Shown: positions 24,903 to 34,335, numbered from the stretch's first letter. The stretch: DNA of 64,000 nucleotides from Dysosmobacter welbionis (GCF_005121165.3 NZ_CP034413.3:3000001-3064000); one strand, 5' to 3'. Numbers and translations: made by a program. The notes: generated from the sequence alone by a model not told the origin.

Positions 24903-26096
24903 ATGGCTATGATGACCGTGAATGGCCAGCGGCTCCAAGCACATCTTGAGGCCCTGGCGGATATTGCCCGAACCCCGGACGGGATTTGCCGACTCTCCTA
25001 TTCTGACAGCTTTTGGAAGTCCAACGCCTATGTGGCGCAGCTGATGCGGGAGGCTGGCATGAGCGTCACCACCAATCCAGTTGGAAATGTGGTGGGCACT
25101 TATCCTGGCAGGTCTCCGACAAAGATTACCATAGGCTCTCACATCGATTCTGTAGTAAATGGCGGGATCTTTGACGGCTGCCTGGGCGTTCTCGCGGGGA
25201 TCGAAGCGGTCCACACCTTATCTGAAAAGGGGATCGTCCCCGAACACAGCATCGACGTGGTGTCCTTTGCCGAGGAGGAGGGCATTGTGATCACCGGACT
25301 GATCGGCAGCCGTGCTTACTGTGGGTTGCCACCCACAGAGCCGGTGCTAGAGAAGATGGGGGAGTTCGGATTTACCCTTCAGGACTTGGCAGAGGCGAAA
25401 TACACGGGAGACATCGATTACTCCCTTGAGCTGCATATTGAGCAGGGCGGTGTGCTGGAGTCCCAGAAGAAGGATATCGGCGTGGTCCGCTCGATCATTG
25501 CCCTCCGGCGCTATATCGTGGAGTTTGCGGGCGTGGCCAATCACGCCGGCACGACGCCCATGACGCTGCGGAATGACGCGTTGGTCAAGGCGGCCAGGTT
25601 CATCATGCGGGTCCGCCAGGTGGTCATGGAGACCGACCCCCACATGGTGGGTACGGTAGGGCATCTGGAGGTGCAGCCCAACGCCATGAACGTGGTTCCG
25701 GGCCGTGTGGCTTTGACGCTGGAGCTACGGGGACTGCGGGAGGATCTGCTGGAGTCCGTTTATCAGATGCTGATGGAGGAGTTCCGGAAGGACATCGTCT
25801 CCTGCCGGCTGACGATGGAACAGCCCTGCTTCCATATGTCGGAAACCGTGCAGCAGAGCGTCCGGAACGCGGCCCAGAAGCTGGGACTTGCGGCGATGAC
25901 TATGGACAGCGGAGCCGGTCACGACAGCATGAGCCTCTCGCAGGTGACGAGGGTCGGCATGATTTTTGTCCCAAGCGTCAAGGGAATCAGCCACAGCAAA
26001 GAGGAGTTCACGACGTGGGACGATGTGACCAATGGAGCAAATGTCCTCTTGCACGCCCTGTGTGACATCGATCGCCTTGAAACACCCGGGAGGTGA
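24903..26096 (+). CDS. M20-family Zn amidohydrolase (N-carbamoyl-L-amino-acid hydrolase/allantoate amidohydrolase type)
   Basis: The protein is about 397 residues. Metal ligands are in GSHIDSVVNGGIFDGCLG (His and Asp, about 78-95), SFAEEEG (Glu pair, about 127), and ELHIEQGGVLE (His, about 180), with a late GAGHDSMSL (His, about 341). The dimer loop carries NHAGTTPMTLRND. This set is typical of HyuC/AllC/beta-ureidopropionase enzymes, which release CO2 and ammonia from N-carbamoyl amino acids. Three ATGs lie close together (24900, 24903, 24909) after GAGAGG; 24903 has the best spacing. It acts after the dihydropyrimidinase at 28607. Confidence 0.87.
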   Translation: MAMMTVNGQRLQAHLEALADIARTPDGICRLSYSDSFWKSNAYVAQLMREAGMSVTTNPVGNVVGTYPGRSPTKITIGSHIDSVVNGGIFDGCLGVLAGIEAVHTLSEKGIVPEHSIDVVSFAEEEGIVITGLIGSRAYCGLPPTEPVLEKMGEFGFTLQDLAEAKYTGDIDYSLELHIEQGGVLESQKKDIGVVRSIIALRRYIVEFAGVANHAGTTPMTLRNDALVKAARFIMRVRQVVMETDPHMVGTVGHLEVQPNAMNVVPGRVALTLELRGLREDLLESVYQMLMEEFRKDIVSCRLTMEQPCFHMSETVQQSVRNAAQKLGLAAMTMDSGAGHDSMSLSQVTRVGMIFVPSVKGISHSKEEFTTWDDVTNGANVLLHALCDIDRLETPGR

Positions 26097-26101
26097 ATTT
26101 T

Positions 26102-27607
26102 TTGAGCGAGAAAAACGACTATATCATTGAGATGCACGGCATCCAGAAGAGCTTTGGCGGCGTCAAGGCGCTGCGTAACATTGATCTGCAGGTGAAGCGC
26201 GGAAGCTGCCACGCCCTTCTGGGCGAGAACGGCGCTGGCAAATCGACCTTGATGAAGGTCCTGACCGGTATCATTGCAAAAGACAGCGGAAAGATCCTGC
26301 TCAATGGGGAGGAGGTCCAGATCCAGAGCCTCCGCCATGCAGAGGAGCTGGGCATCGCCATCGTTCCGCAGGAGCTGTCCTTTATCAGCTATTTTACGGT
26401 GGCGGAAAACATCTTCTATGGCGAAGAGCCTACACGTCCTCTGCCTCTGCTGATCGACTGGAAAAAGCTGTATACCGCCTGTGATGAGAAGCTCAAAGAG
26501 CTGAAAATCGATCTGCCCAGCAAAATGCAGGCCGGAAAGCTGAATGTCTCCGATCAACAGATGATGGTCATCGCTCGCGTACTGGCAAAGAATGCCAACA
26601 TCATTATCATGGATGAACCGACGGCGCGCCTTGGTCATGGAGAAGTGACGAAGCTGCTGAAATATATTCAATATCTGAAAACCTGCGGGAAGACCATTAT
26701 TTACATCTCCCATCGTCTGGAGGAAATTTTCGAGATCTGCGATACCATCACAGTCCTGCGCGACGGCGAGACGATTCAGACCGCTCCCACCTCCCAGATG
26801 GACAGCGACAAGCTGATCAACCTGATGGTCAACCGGCAGATCAAAGTCAACACCACCCGGACCCGGAAGAGCAGCATCGGCGAGACCGTCCTCTCTGTAA
26901 AGGGACTTTCGAAAAAGGGTGTGCTGCGGGACGTCTCGTTTGAAGTCCACAAGGGTGAGATTTTGGGGATGTTCGGCCTGGTGGGCGCCGGTCGGACAGA
27001 AGCGGTCCGCGCCATGCTGGGGGTTGACCGGTATGACACGGCGGAAATCCGGTTGGACAGTAAGCCCGTCGTATTCAAAAACATCGGACAGGCCCTAGCC
27101 GCTGGCGTCGCGCTTGTGCCGGAGGAGCGGCGGAAGCAGGGGATCCTTCCCAACACGCCGATTTACAAGAATGTGTCCATCTGCAATCTGAAGGCGCTGT
27201 CGCGTCTGGGCCTGATCGACAAGAAGAAGGAACTGGAATACGCCAAGCACTGCACGGAGATACTGGGCGTCGCCTGCTCCTCCGTATTCCAGAATGTGGG
27301 AAATCTCAGTGGCGGTAATCAGCAGAAGGTAGTCATTTCCAAGTATATTGACCGCAATATCCGCGTGCTGATCCTCGACGAACCCACCCGCGGCATTGAT
27401 GTCGGTGCGAAAGATCAGATTTATGAAATCATTGAGGGCCTGGCACAGCAGGGAATGGCAGTGATCGTGATCTCTTCTGAGATACCGGAGTTGCAGCTGA
27501 TGTGCGACCGCATCTGCGTCATGAGCCAGGGGAAAGTGACGACCGTGATCGATCGTTCTGAATTTGCGGATTCCGATAATATTCTGCGGAATGCAATCGG
27601 AATATGA
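26102..27607 (+). CDS. ABC transporter ATPase, RbsA-like double domain
   Basis: The 501-residue protein is probably started by TTG 26102, which has GGAGGTG at good spacing; a GTG at 26093 falls inside that site. Domain 1 has Walker A GENGAGKST (about 41), the usual degenerate signature NVSDQQM and Walker B IIIMDEPTARLG. Domain 2 has a degenerate Walker A (GLVGAGRTE), LSGGNQQKVV and VLILDEPTRGIDVGAK. This asymmetry is normal for RbsA/MglA ATPases. It powers the importer formed with the permease at 27628 and the binding protein at 22310. Confidence 0.93.
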   Translation: MSEKNDYIIEMHGIQKSFGGVKALRNIDLQVKRGSCHALLGENGAGKSTLMKVLTGIIAKDSGKILLNGEEVQIQSLRHAEELGIAIVPQELSFISYFTVAENIFYGEEPTRPLPLLIDWKKLYTACDEKLKELKIDLPSKMQAGKLNVSDQQMMVIARVLAKNANIIIMDEPTARLGHGEVTKLLKYIQYLKTCGKTIIYISHRLEEIFEICDTITVLRDGETIQTAPTSQMDSDKLINLMVNRQIKVNTTRTRKSSIGETVLSVKGLSKKGVLRDVSFEVHKGEILGMFGLVGAGRTEAVRAMLGVDRYDTAEIRLDSKPVVFKNIGQALAAGVALVPEERRKQGILPNTPIYKNVSICNLKALSRLGLIDKKKELEYAKHCTEILGVACSSVFQNVGNLSGGNQQKVVISKYIDRNIRVLILDEPTRGIDVGAKDQIYEIIEGLAQQGMAVIVISSEIPELQLMCDRICVMSQGKVTTVIDRSEFADSDNILRNAIGI

Positions 27608-27627
27608 GGATAGGGAGGAGTTCATTG

Positions 27628-28584
27628 ATGAACGCCAAATTAAATGTTTCCAGAATTGCCCGGAATTACGGGACGCTTTTCGCTTATATCATCATGCTGC
27701 TGGTGTTCTCGATCCTGGCGCCGAGTGCTTTCCCGACGCTTTCCAACGTGATCAGCATCCTGCGGCAGATCGCCATGCTGGCCACCATCAGCCTGGGCCT
27801 GACCTTCGTCCTGATCACCAAGCGCTCGGATCTGTCCATCGGCTACAGCACAAGCTTCCTCGGGATCGTAGTGGCTGCGCTCCTGGTCAGGGCTGGAATG
27901 AACATATGGCTTGCTGCATTGATCACGGTCCTTCTCGGCGCACTGATTGGACTGATCAACGGCGTTGTGATCGCCTATCTAGGAGTTCCGGACTTTATTG
28001 CATCTTTGGGAGTCGGTTACGTGGTGGCTGGCATCAATCAGGCCTATACCAAAGGCCACCCCATCTCCAATCTCCCGGCGGACTTTGAGATCTTTGGCGC
28101 TCAGCGACTGGGCGGTGTGATCCCGAACGCGGTTATCATCATGCTGATTGTACTGGTCGTGTCTAGCATTATCCTCAACCAGACAAAGTTGGGACGATAC
28201 ATATATGGCGTGGGTGATAACGAAGAGGCATCTCTGATGTCCGGCGTCAATACGCGCTCCACCATTGTGTGGGCCTATGTTTTCTGCGGCATTGCCTGCG
28301 GCGTCACGGCCGTGATGCTGACTTCCAGACTGGGCTCTGCGCATCCTCAGGCTGCGGAGGATTACTTGCTGGATGCTATTGCGGCCGTATGGCTGGGCGG
28401 CACCGCTTTCAAAGACGGTGAGCCGAATCTGGCTGGTACACTGCTGGGCGCTCTGATTATCGGAACAATGGCCAACGGCCTCACGATCCTCAATGTCTCC
28501 TACTACTATCAGGATATTGCGACTGGCCTGATTATTCTCGCCGCCGTTATTATCACCTCGGTTCAGAAGAGCCACAAGAATTAA
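27628..28584 (+). CDS. ABC transporter permease, RbsC-like
   Basis: The 318-residue membrane protein begins at ATG 27628 with GGGAGG upstream; an earlier ATG at 27604 overlaps the previous stop but has no site. The text ISLGLTFVLITKRSDLSIGYS (about residues 52-72), VPDFIASLGVGYVV (about 120) and YIYGVGDNEEASLMSGV (about 192) is typical of the BPD_transp_2/RbsC family. The family motif GGIDLS is altered to KRSDLS. About ten membrane helices are expected. It is the channel subunit of the operon's importer. Confidence 0.92.
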   Translation: MNAKLNVSRIARNYGTLFAYIIMLLVFSILAPSAFPTLSNVISILRQIAMLATISLGLTFVLITKRSDLSIGYSTSFLGIVVAALLVRAGMNIWLAALITVLLGALIGLINGVVIAYLGVPDFIASLGVGYVVAGINQAYTKGHPISNLPADFEIFGAQRLGGVIPNAVIIMLIVLVVSSIILNQTKLGRYIYGVGDNEEASLMSGVNTRSTIVWAYVFCGIACGVTAVMLTSRLGSAHPQAAEDYLLDAIAAVWLGGTAFKDGEPNLAGTLLGALIIGTMANGLTILNVSYYYQDIATGLIILAAVIITSVQKSHKN

Positions 28585-28606
28585 CGAAGGATTGGAGAAT
28601 ACTTGT

Positions 28607-30079
28607 ATGAGAACACTGGTAAAAAACGGGACCATTGTCACAGCAGAGAGTGAGTACAAAGCAGATATTCTCATTGTCGATGAAAAGATCACGTCAATCG
28701 GCACCAATCTAGAAGGCCCCTTTGATAGAATCCTGGATGCAGAGGGCAAATATGTGCTCCCCGGCGGTGTGGACAACCACGCCCACTTTGAGGCGCTCAA
28801 TACGGACGGCATCACCACAAACGAGCCCTATGCCACTACCTGGGTGGCCCTGCAGGGAGGAACGACTACCATTGTGGACTTCTGCACCAATGAACCCGGC
28901 ATGAACCTGGTGGATTCCGTCAACTACCGCCTGAATGTCCGCGCCAAAGGCAAGGTGGCTCCCGACATCGCCATTCACGCCTGCTGCAACGATTTCACGG
29001 ATGAGACCGTCGGTGAGATCAAAAAGCTGGTGGAGATGGGTGTTCCCACCATGAAACTGTTCCTGGCCTATAAGGGCACCTCCCTCTACATGGATGACAG
29101 CAAGCTGCTGGCCTGCCTGGAGGAGGCTGGCAAGCAGGGCATGACGATGATGGTCCATGCGGAGAATCCGGACGTTCTGGATAAGTGCCGCAATGATGCG
29201 GCCGCTACCGGACACTATGAGCCAAAATACCACTACATGACCCGCCCCCCCTACGGCGAGGCGGAAGCCGTCTCCCGTGCCATCCGGTTTGCGGATGCCA
29301 TGCACTGTCCCATGTGCATTGTCCATGTCAGCTGCATCGAGGCTGGCGAGGAGATCCGCAAGGCTCGTGCGGAGGGCAAGGCGGTGATCGGCGAGACCTG
29401 TCCCCACTATCTGGTGCTGGACAAGCACAAGATGGACCATCCGGACTGGCACATCGCCGCCCGGTGGATCTGCTCTCCGGCCCTGCGGGACAAGGAGGAC
29501 CAGGATTACCTATGGAAGGCGCTGAATAAGGATTGGCTGTCCATCTGCGGCTCTGACAATTCCGGCATCCCCCAGGCACAGAAGAACTGGGGCTGGGACG
29601 AGGAGCATCAGCGCTGCGACTTCCGGATGGTCCCTAACGGTTGCCCCGGCGCCGGCGACCGCATGAATGCCCTGTGGACCTATGGCGTTGCCGCCGGCCG
29701 CATGACACGGCAGAAGTTTGTGGATGTGTGCTGCACCACGCCGGCCAAGCTGAACGGCATCTATCCCCGCAAGGGGACCATCCAGGTGGGCGCTGACGCG
29801 GACCTGGTGCTGTTCGACCCGGACTACAAGGGGACGATCACGCTGGAGACCAACCCCACTGGCGTGGAGTACAACGTGTTCGAGGGCCTGGAGCAAATCG
29901 GCCGCGCTGATACGGTGTTGCTGCGCGGCAGCGTCGTGGTGGAAAACGGCAGGTATCTGGGTGAAGTTACAGAAGTTGTGGCTGACGGCATTACCTATCA
30001 GGGATGCACCAGCGCCAACGGCAAGTTTATTCCCGGCAAACCCTATGGTTTGGGATATGACCTCTTGAAAAGATCATAA
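28607..30079 (+). CDS. Dihydropyrimidinase/D-hydantoinase-like amidohydrolase
   Basis: The 490-residue protein from ATG 28607 (GGAG upstream) has the cyclic-amidohydrolase metal set. These are the HxH in GGVDNHAHFE (about residue 58), the carboxylated Lys in TMKLFLAYKGTS (about 150), MVHAEN (about 183), IVHVSC (about 239) and Asp in CGSDNSGIP (about 315). The usual family motifs are DxHTH and GTDHCPF, so the active-site surroundings are altered. It should open a hydantoin or dihydropyrimidine ring to an N-carbamoyl amino acid, which the M20 enzyme then cleaves. It is the last gene of the operon. Confidence 0.87.
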   Translation: MRTLVKNGTIVTAESEYKADILIVDEKITSIGTNLEGPFDRILDAEGKYVLPGGVDNHAHFEALNTDGITTNEPYATTWVALQGGTTTIVDFCTNEPGMNLVDSVNYRLNVRAKGKVAPDIAIHACCNDFTDETVGEIKKLVEMGVPTMKLFLAYKGTSLYMDDSKLLACLEEAGKQGMTMMVHAENPDVLDKCRNDAAATGHYEPKYHYMTRPPYGEAEAVSRAIRFADAMHCPMCIVHVSCIEAGEEIRKARAEGKAVIGETCPHYLVLDKHKMDHPDWHIAARWICSPALRDKEDQDYLWKALNKDWLSICGSDNSGIPQAQKNWGWDEEHQRCDFRMVPNGCPGAGDRMNALWTYGVAAGRMTRQKFVDVCCTTPAKLNGIYPRKGTIQVGADADLVLFDPDYKGTITLETNPTGVEYNVFEGLEQIGRADTVLLRGSVVVENGRYLGEVTEVVADGITYQGCTSANGKFIPGKPYGLGYDLLKRS

Positions 30080-30168
30080 GAAGAGGATTGCAATCGGGAT
30101 GAACTCCTTGAACTTTCACGGATGTATAAGAGACGATGTTGATCAATTTCCTATCAATGCTGTAACAG

Positions 30169-30192
30169 GGCGCCGAGTACATACTCGGCGCC
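30169..30192 (+). terminator. Probable terminator of the hydantoin operon
   Basis: A stem of 11 bp (GGCGCCGAGTA with its complement) is followed by TTCTGT. The T run is weak. The rest of 30080-30350 shows nothing else I can support. Confidence 0.65.
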
Positions 30193-30351
30193 TTCTGTCA
30201 TCATCCAGTTTGCATATGCGAACTACCTTTATTACATAGGGAACGTTGTAAGTGTAAAACGATTATAAGAATATGAGGCTATCCCGCCGAAAGGCCGATC
30301 TTAACTTATATCGTCTGTATCTCAGAAAATATTTCCTGTTGGCTTGACAAA

Positions 30352-30975
30352 GAGGGCGTGCCCATTTTGAAGAAATTGACGAAACCATTATCTGCTTAGT
30401 ACGATGACTGGAATGTTAATATCATCAATCTGCTGGAGACCTACGACCGTCTGATTGCGTTTGGTCAAAAGAACCTCAGCACCCCCTTTGTGCAGGAGGG
30501 CATCCAGAGCATCAGCACCAGAAATCGCATCCTGCGTGAGCTCTGCTCCCAAAACCCGCCCATCTCCAAAGTGTTCCGGGAGATTGGGCTGGCGGACGAA
30601 CAGGGATCCGGGATGGGGAATACTTATAAGTACACAAAGCTCTACTCCGGCGGGAGCCCGGAATTTATTGAGGGTGACGTGTTCCACACAGTCATGCCGC
30701 TTGCTCCAATTACGGCTGAAATGGTTGGACCGCAGGACGTCACCCATGTGACCCTACATGATACCCTGCTTGAGCGTATCCTTGTTTTTTGAACGGAACT
30801 GCGCTCTAAAGCGAGGATTATGCAACACTGTGGTTTTCAGGATTTCAAACATTTCACGCAGAAGTATCTTAAACTTTTGCTGAACCTTGGGATGCTGAAG
30901 ATGACCCTTCCCGATAAACCTCAGAGCCACAGCCAGAAATATATGACGGTGCAAGGGGCTGTACCTAAAAATTGA
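30352..30975 (+). pseudogene. AlbA_2/RecG-like ATP-binding protein, C-terminal remnant
   Basis: The translation carries the C-terminal text of divergent-AAA putative DNA-binding proteins: NRILRELCSQNPPISKVFREIGLADE split around 30525, GSGMGNTYKYTKLYSGG, then after a TGA at 30790 in the same frame a winged-helix end (IMQHCGFQDFKHFTQKYL and LNLGMLKMTLPDKPQS). The N-terminal half is missing and a stop or shift near 30397 breaks the entry. It is not functional. Confidence 0.6.
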
Positions 30976-31031
30976 ACACAATTTGGAATAAAGAATTGAA
31001 GGCATGATCTTGGGTAATAAAAGACTATATT

Positions 31032-31334
31032 GTGGCGAAAAGCTTTGATAAGTTAGGCTGCCTTGCATACCTCTGTAAGACGTCTAATGAGGCTTGGTAC
31101 CTTTCAGGTATACTAGAGGTTCTGCAGGCTGTCGGCGTCCAGATCGTGATCCTGGATGGTCCTGAGATTTATTCGGAGTGTGTCCCTACACGTATGTGGA
31201 GGACATGGAGAATATCATTGATCGGGGGGACAGTTGGACAGGGGTTTATAATGCAGAAGATTACCCGGAGATACTGAGGAAGAATTCCATGCCGCTTACG
31301 ATAAAGAGGTCCAGAATGAGCCCGTCGGGAAGAT
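31032..31334 (+). pseudogene. Unrecognised gene fragment cut by an IS
   Basis: From GTG 31032 the frame reads MAKSFDKLGCLAYLC and LDGPEIYSE, then shifts. In another frame it continues TYVEDMENIIDRGDSWTGVY and AEDYPEILRKNSMPLTIKRS. The composition looks like real protein in both halves, with one frameshift near 31180. The sequence stops where the IS begins. I do not know the family. Confidence 0.35.
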
Positions 31335-32184
31335 TAGGCCTTGTTTGAAAAATAAAAGTTACACAAGAAACCAAGTTATGCGAAGCTATGAGCATGAAAC
31401 GATATGAATTAACAAAAGAACAATGGGAACGGATCAAGTCGCTGCTGCCACCAGAAGAAATGGGAAAGCGGGGGCGCCCCCGGAAGGATAACCCGATTAT
31501 GCTCAACGGAATGCTCTGGATCGTCCGGAGCGGTGCGCAGTGGCGTGAACTGCCGGAGACTTATGGCCCTTGGCAGTCTATATACGCCCAATTCGCTAAA
31601 TGGGGGGATGACGGCACTCTGGAAGTGGTATTCCACACACTGTCTACGGACGCGGATATGGAGAACCTGAACATGGACTCCACCTGCGTAAGGGTGCATG
31701 AAAGCGCAAATGGCGAGGAAAAAACGGCAGATAAGGCGGTTGGCCGTACCAAAAGCGGATGGAACACAAGACTCCACGCTGTTGTAGACGGTCTGGGAAA
31801 CCCGCTGGAGTTCCGGATCTCCGCTGGAAATGGCCACGATTCGGTTCACGCTGTTGAACTGCCGCAAAAGGTCAGAATCGGCAGGAGTGCCGTGCCGCCA
31901 GACCGGGCCTATGGTGCCCGGACGATTCGGGAATATATCTCAGCGCACAGGGCCAGCTATGTGATCCCGCCGCAAAGCAATGTTTCCGATCCCTGGCCGG
32001 TTGACTGGCATCTGTATAAAGAGCGCCATCTGGTGAAGTGTTTTTCCCAGAAAATCAAGTGGTTTCGCAGAATCGCCACCCGATATGACAAGCCGGATGC
32101 TTCCCTCTTGGCCTTTGTGTATTTTGCCGCCATCGCTATTTTGTTACTTTAGCACAATCTCCGCCTTTTTTCGAATAAGCCCTA
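31335..32184. mobile_element. IS5-family insertion sequence
   Basis: The transposase gene is bracketed by imperfect inverted repeats. The left end reads GGCCTTGTTTGAAAAA and the right end, reversed, GGGCTTATTCGAAAAA, with 13 of 16 bases alike. Both ends are flanked by TA, the target duplication of the IS427-type group of IS5. Length is about 850 bp. It has inserted into a decayed gene. Confidence 0.75.
31388..32152 (+). CDS. IS5-family transposase, probably inactive
   Basis: The 254-residue DDE transposase starts with the DUF4096 domain (YELTKEQWERIKSLLPP, then RGRPRKDN and GAQWRELPETYGPWQSIY). The first Asp is in NMDSTCVRVHES (about 99) and the second in PPDRAYGARTIREY (about 177). Where the family has ERHLVECFFQKLK this copy reads ERHLVKCFSQKIK, so the third catalytic residue Glu is Lys. 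GNGHDSVHAVEL is intact. The gene is full length, but this change should abolish transposition. Confidence 0.85.
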   Translation: MSMKRYELTKEQWERIKSLLPPEEMGKRGRPRKDNPIMLNGMLWIVRSGAQWRELPETYGPWQSIYAQFAKWGDDGTLEVVFHTLSTDADMENLNMDSTCVRVHESANGEEKTADKAVGRTKSGWNTRLHAVVDGLGNPLEFRISAGNGHDSVHAVELPQKVRIGRSAVPPDRAYGARTIREYISAHRASYVIPPQSNVSDPWPVDWHLYKERHLVKCFSQKIKWFRRIATRYDKPDASLLAFVYFAAIAILLL

Positions 32185-32349
32185 GTAAGCGACCCCATCC
32201 TTTTTACGGATAACCGGTTGGGAAATGGAGAAGCAAGGATACTGCCGATATCCGGTGATTTGCGCGTGAGGGAAGAATATCCGGGCAGAAAGCCGTTGCC
32301 GGGTGAAAGCGCCTAACCTGTTGGGCACACACTGCTGTTACCGTCATCC

Positions 32350-33252
32350 TCACAACCGTTTCTGAAAATTGCCCGCCACGGAAACATCCTCATCCATGAT
32401 AATAAAGGAATTGGGATCTTCTTCCCGCAGGATTTTCCGCAGGTGGAGCGCCTCCTTCTTAGAAACTACTGTCAGCAGCAAGTCGGACGGCTCGTTGCTG
32501 TAAGCTCCGACGCCAGTCCACTTCGTCACGCCGCGGCCGGCATATCGGAACACCAACTGCTCCATGGCCTCAGATTTGGTGATGATCAGCATGGTGACCA
32601 TTACATTCTGCAAGTGCATCCGGTCCAGAGTCAGGTAGGTGGTGCAGCCGAAGATGATGCTGTAAACCACCACGTCCTGTTCAAACAGGAGGAGGCCGAT
32701 CCCGTATACGAACACATTCAGGATCATGGCGATTCGCCCCACGCTGAAATCCGGCTTTTTCTGGACGCACAGCAACCCCAGGATCTCCTCGCCGCCGCCG
32801 GAGCATCCCGCTGTCAGCGTCATGCCCGCCCCGACGCCGCATACCAGCCCGCCGATGACGCAGGCCGCGATTGTCTCGTCAAACAATCCTTCCGCCGGGA
32901 TCGGGATTAGGGCCAAAAAGGCACTGTAACAGACGATGCAAAGGGCGGTCTTTGCAAAGAAAAAGTGCCCGAACCGGAACCAGGAAATCAGCAGTAGAGG
33001 AATATTCAGCAGAAAATAAAGAATGCCCGCCAAGTCGCCGATCTGCTGGATGGCAGGGAAGAAATGCAGCAGCAGCATTCGCAGCAGCTGCGCGATTCCC
33101 AGGAATCCCCCGCTGTACATATCATGCGGCAGAATGATCCAGTTCATGGAGGCGGAAAACAGCAGGGAACCCAGGATGATTTGAGCGGCTTCCTGCACCG
33201 GATGTCCCTTGTACAGCTCCAGTGCCGTGGGGCTGTCATGCGTTTGCTCCAT
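32350..33252 (-). CDS. YitT-family membrane protein (DUF161 + DUF2179)
   Basis: The 300-residue protein has about five or six membrane helices with the YitT text MNWIILPHDMYSGGFLGIAQL (split near 40) and TAGCSGGGEEILGLL (about 148). A C-terminal soluble DUF2179 domain follows (VTMLIITKSEAMEQLV, then RGVTKWTGVGAYSNEPSDLL). AGGAG precedes the ATG. Function is unknown in most bacteria. It lies downstream of the OpuC genes in the same direction, separated by a strong hairpin. Confidence 0.9.
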   Translation of the reverse strand: MEQTHDSPTALELYKGHPVQEAAQIILGSLLFSASMNWIILPHDMYSGGFLGIAQLLRMLLLHFFPAIQQIGDLAGILYFLLNIPLLLISWFRFGHFFFAKTALCIVCYSAFLALIPIPAEGLFDETIAACVIGGLVCGVGAGMTLTAGCSGGGEEILGLLCVQKKPDFSVGRIAMILNVFVYGIGLLLFEQDVVVYSIIFGCTTYLTLDRMHLQNVMVTMLIITKSEAMEQLVFRYAGRGVTKWTGVGAYSNEPSDLLLTVVSKKEALHLRKILREEDPNSFIIMDEDVSVAGNFQKRL

Positions 33253-33276
33253 TTCTCATCTCTCCTTTTCGCTCTG

Positions 33277-33315
33277 TGGAGAAGCCCTGGCACAATCTGT
33301 GCCAGGGCTTCTCCA
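33277..33315. terminator. Perfect hairpin between OpuC binding-protein and YitT genes
   Basis: A 17-bp perfect inverted repeat (GGAGAAGCCCTGGCACA with its complement) and a short loop. No clear T run on the minus strand, so some read-through into the YitT gene is possible. Confidence 0.6.
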
Positions 33316-33325
33316 CAACTTGATC

Positions 33326-34267
33326 TTACTCAGTCGCCAGGCCGTGTTCCACCAGGAACTGGTGGGCCACCTCCTGGGCGCTCATGCCGTCCACGTCCAC
33401 TTGGGCGTTCATGGCAGCCATGGTCGCCTCGTCGATGGCACCGTCCAGTCTGGACAGTATCTCGGCCAGTTCGGGGTCGGACTCCAGGAGCTCGGCATCC
33501 ACAAAGTTCACAGCGTAGTAAGGCGGGAAGAAGCTCAGATCGTCCTCCAGCATGGTGAGGCCCAGCTTGGACAGCAGAGCATCGGTGGCAAAGGCGTCCA
33601 CCACGTCCACCTCGTCGTTCTCAATGGCGGTATAGCGCAGGCTGGCGTCCAGGCCCTTCACGTCCTGGAAAGCGGTGCCGTACTTGCTCTCCAGCAGGGG
33701 CAGGCAGTCCTCGCGGTCCATAAACTCCACCGTGCAGCCGAGACGCAGCTCCGGGGACTTCTCAATCAGGTCAGACAGAGAGGTCAGGCCATATTTCTCC
33801 GCAGTCTCGGGCTTGACGCTCATCACATAGGTGTTGTTATAGCCCAGGGGGTTGGAGGTCTGGATCCCGTGCTCCTCCAGCATCAGATCGTGGACGGTCT
33901 GCCACACCCGGTCCTTATCGGTGTCCATAGGCTGGGCCAGCAGGTTCAGCAGCGCCGTTCCAGTATACTCCACAAACATATCGATGCTGCCCTGCTCCAG
34001 GGCGTCAAAGCACATGGCCGCGCCGGACAGGCCGAAACGCTGTTCCACCTCATAATCGGTATTTGCCTCGATCAGCTCCGTGTAGATCTCACCCAGAATG
34101 TTGACCTCGGTGAAGTTGGAGGTGCCCACTACGATGGTCTTCTGATCGCCGCTGCCAGCTTCAGACCCGCTGCCGCCCGCATCAGAGGGGGTCCCGCCGC
34201 AGGCGGCCAGAGAGAGGGCCATGGCGGCGGCCATCGCCATACAGGTGAATCGTTTCAAGTGTTTCAT
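33326..34267 (-). CDS. opuCC: Glycine betaine/choline-type ABC substrate-binding lipoprotein
   Basis: The 313-residue protein starts MKHLKRFTCMAMAAAMALSLAAC with a lipobox Cys at residue 23, followed by a Gly/Ser linker. The OpuAC/OsmF domain reads TIVVGTSNFTEVNILGEIYT (split near 45-65), then GAAMCFDALEQGSIDMFVEYTGT (split near 108) and AIENDEVDVVDAFATDALL (about 215). It should bind a quaternary ammonium osmoprotectant outside the membrane. It is the last gene of a three-gene transporter operon. Confidence 0.9.
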   Translation of the reverse strand: MKHLKRFTCMAMAAAMALSLAACGGTPSDAGGSGSEAGSGDQKTIVVGTSNFTEVNILGEIYTELIEANTDYEVEQRFGLSGAAMCFDALEQGSIDMFVEYTGTALLNLLAQPMDTDKDRVWQTVHDLMLEEHGIQTSNPLGYNNTYVMSVKPETAEKYGLTSLSDLIEKSPELRLGCTVEFMDREDCLPLLESKYGTAFQDVKGLDASLRYTAIENDEVDVVDAFATDALLSKLGLTMLEDDLSFFPPYYAVNFVDAELLESDPELAEILSRLDGAIDEATMAAMNAQVDVDGMSAQEVAHQFLVEHGLATE

Positions 34268-34335
34268 ACAAATAGACTCCTTTTCAGAATGGGGTGTTGA
34301 TATGGTTGAGATATCGAATCTGCCTCACAGAGGAC

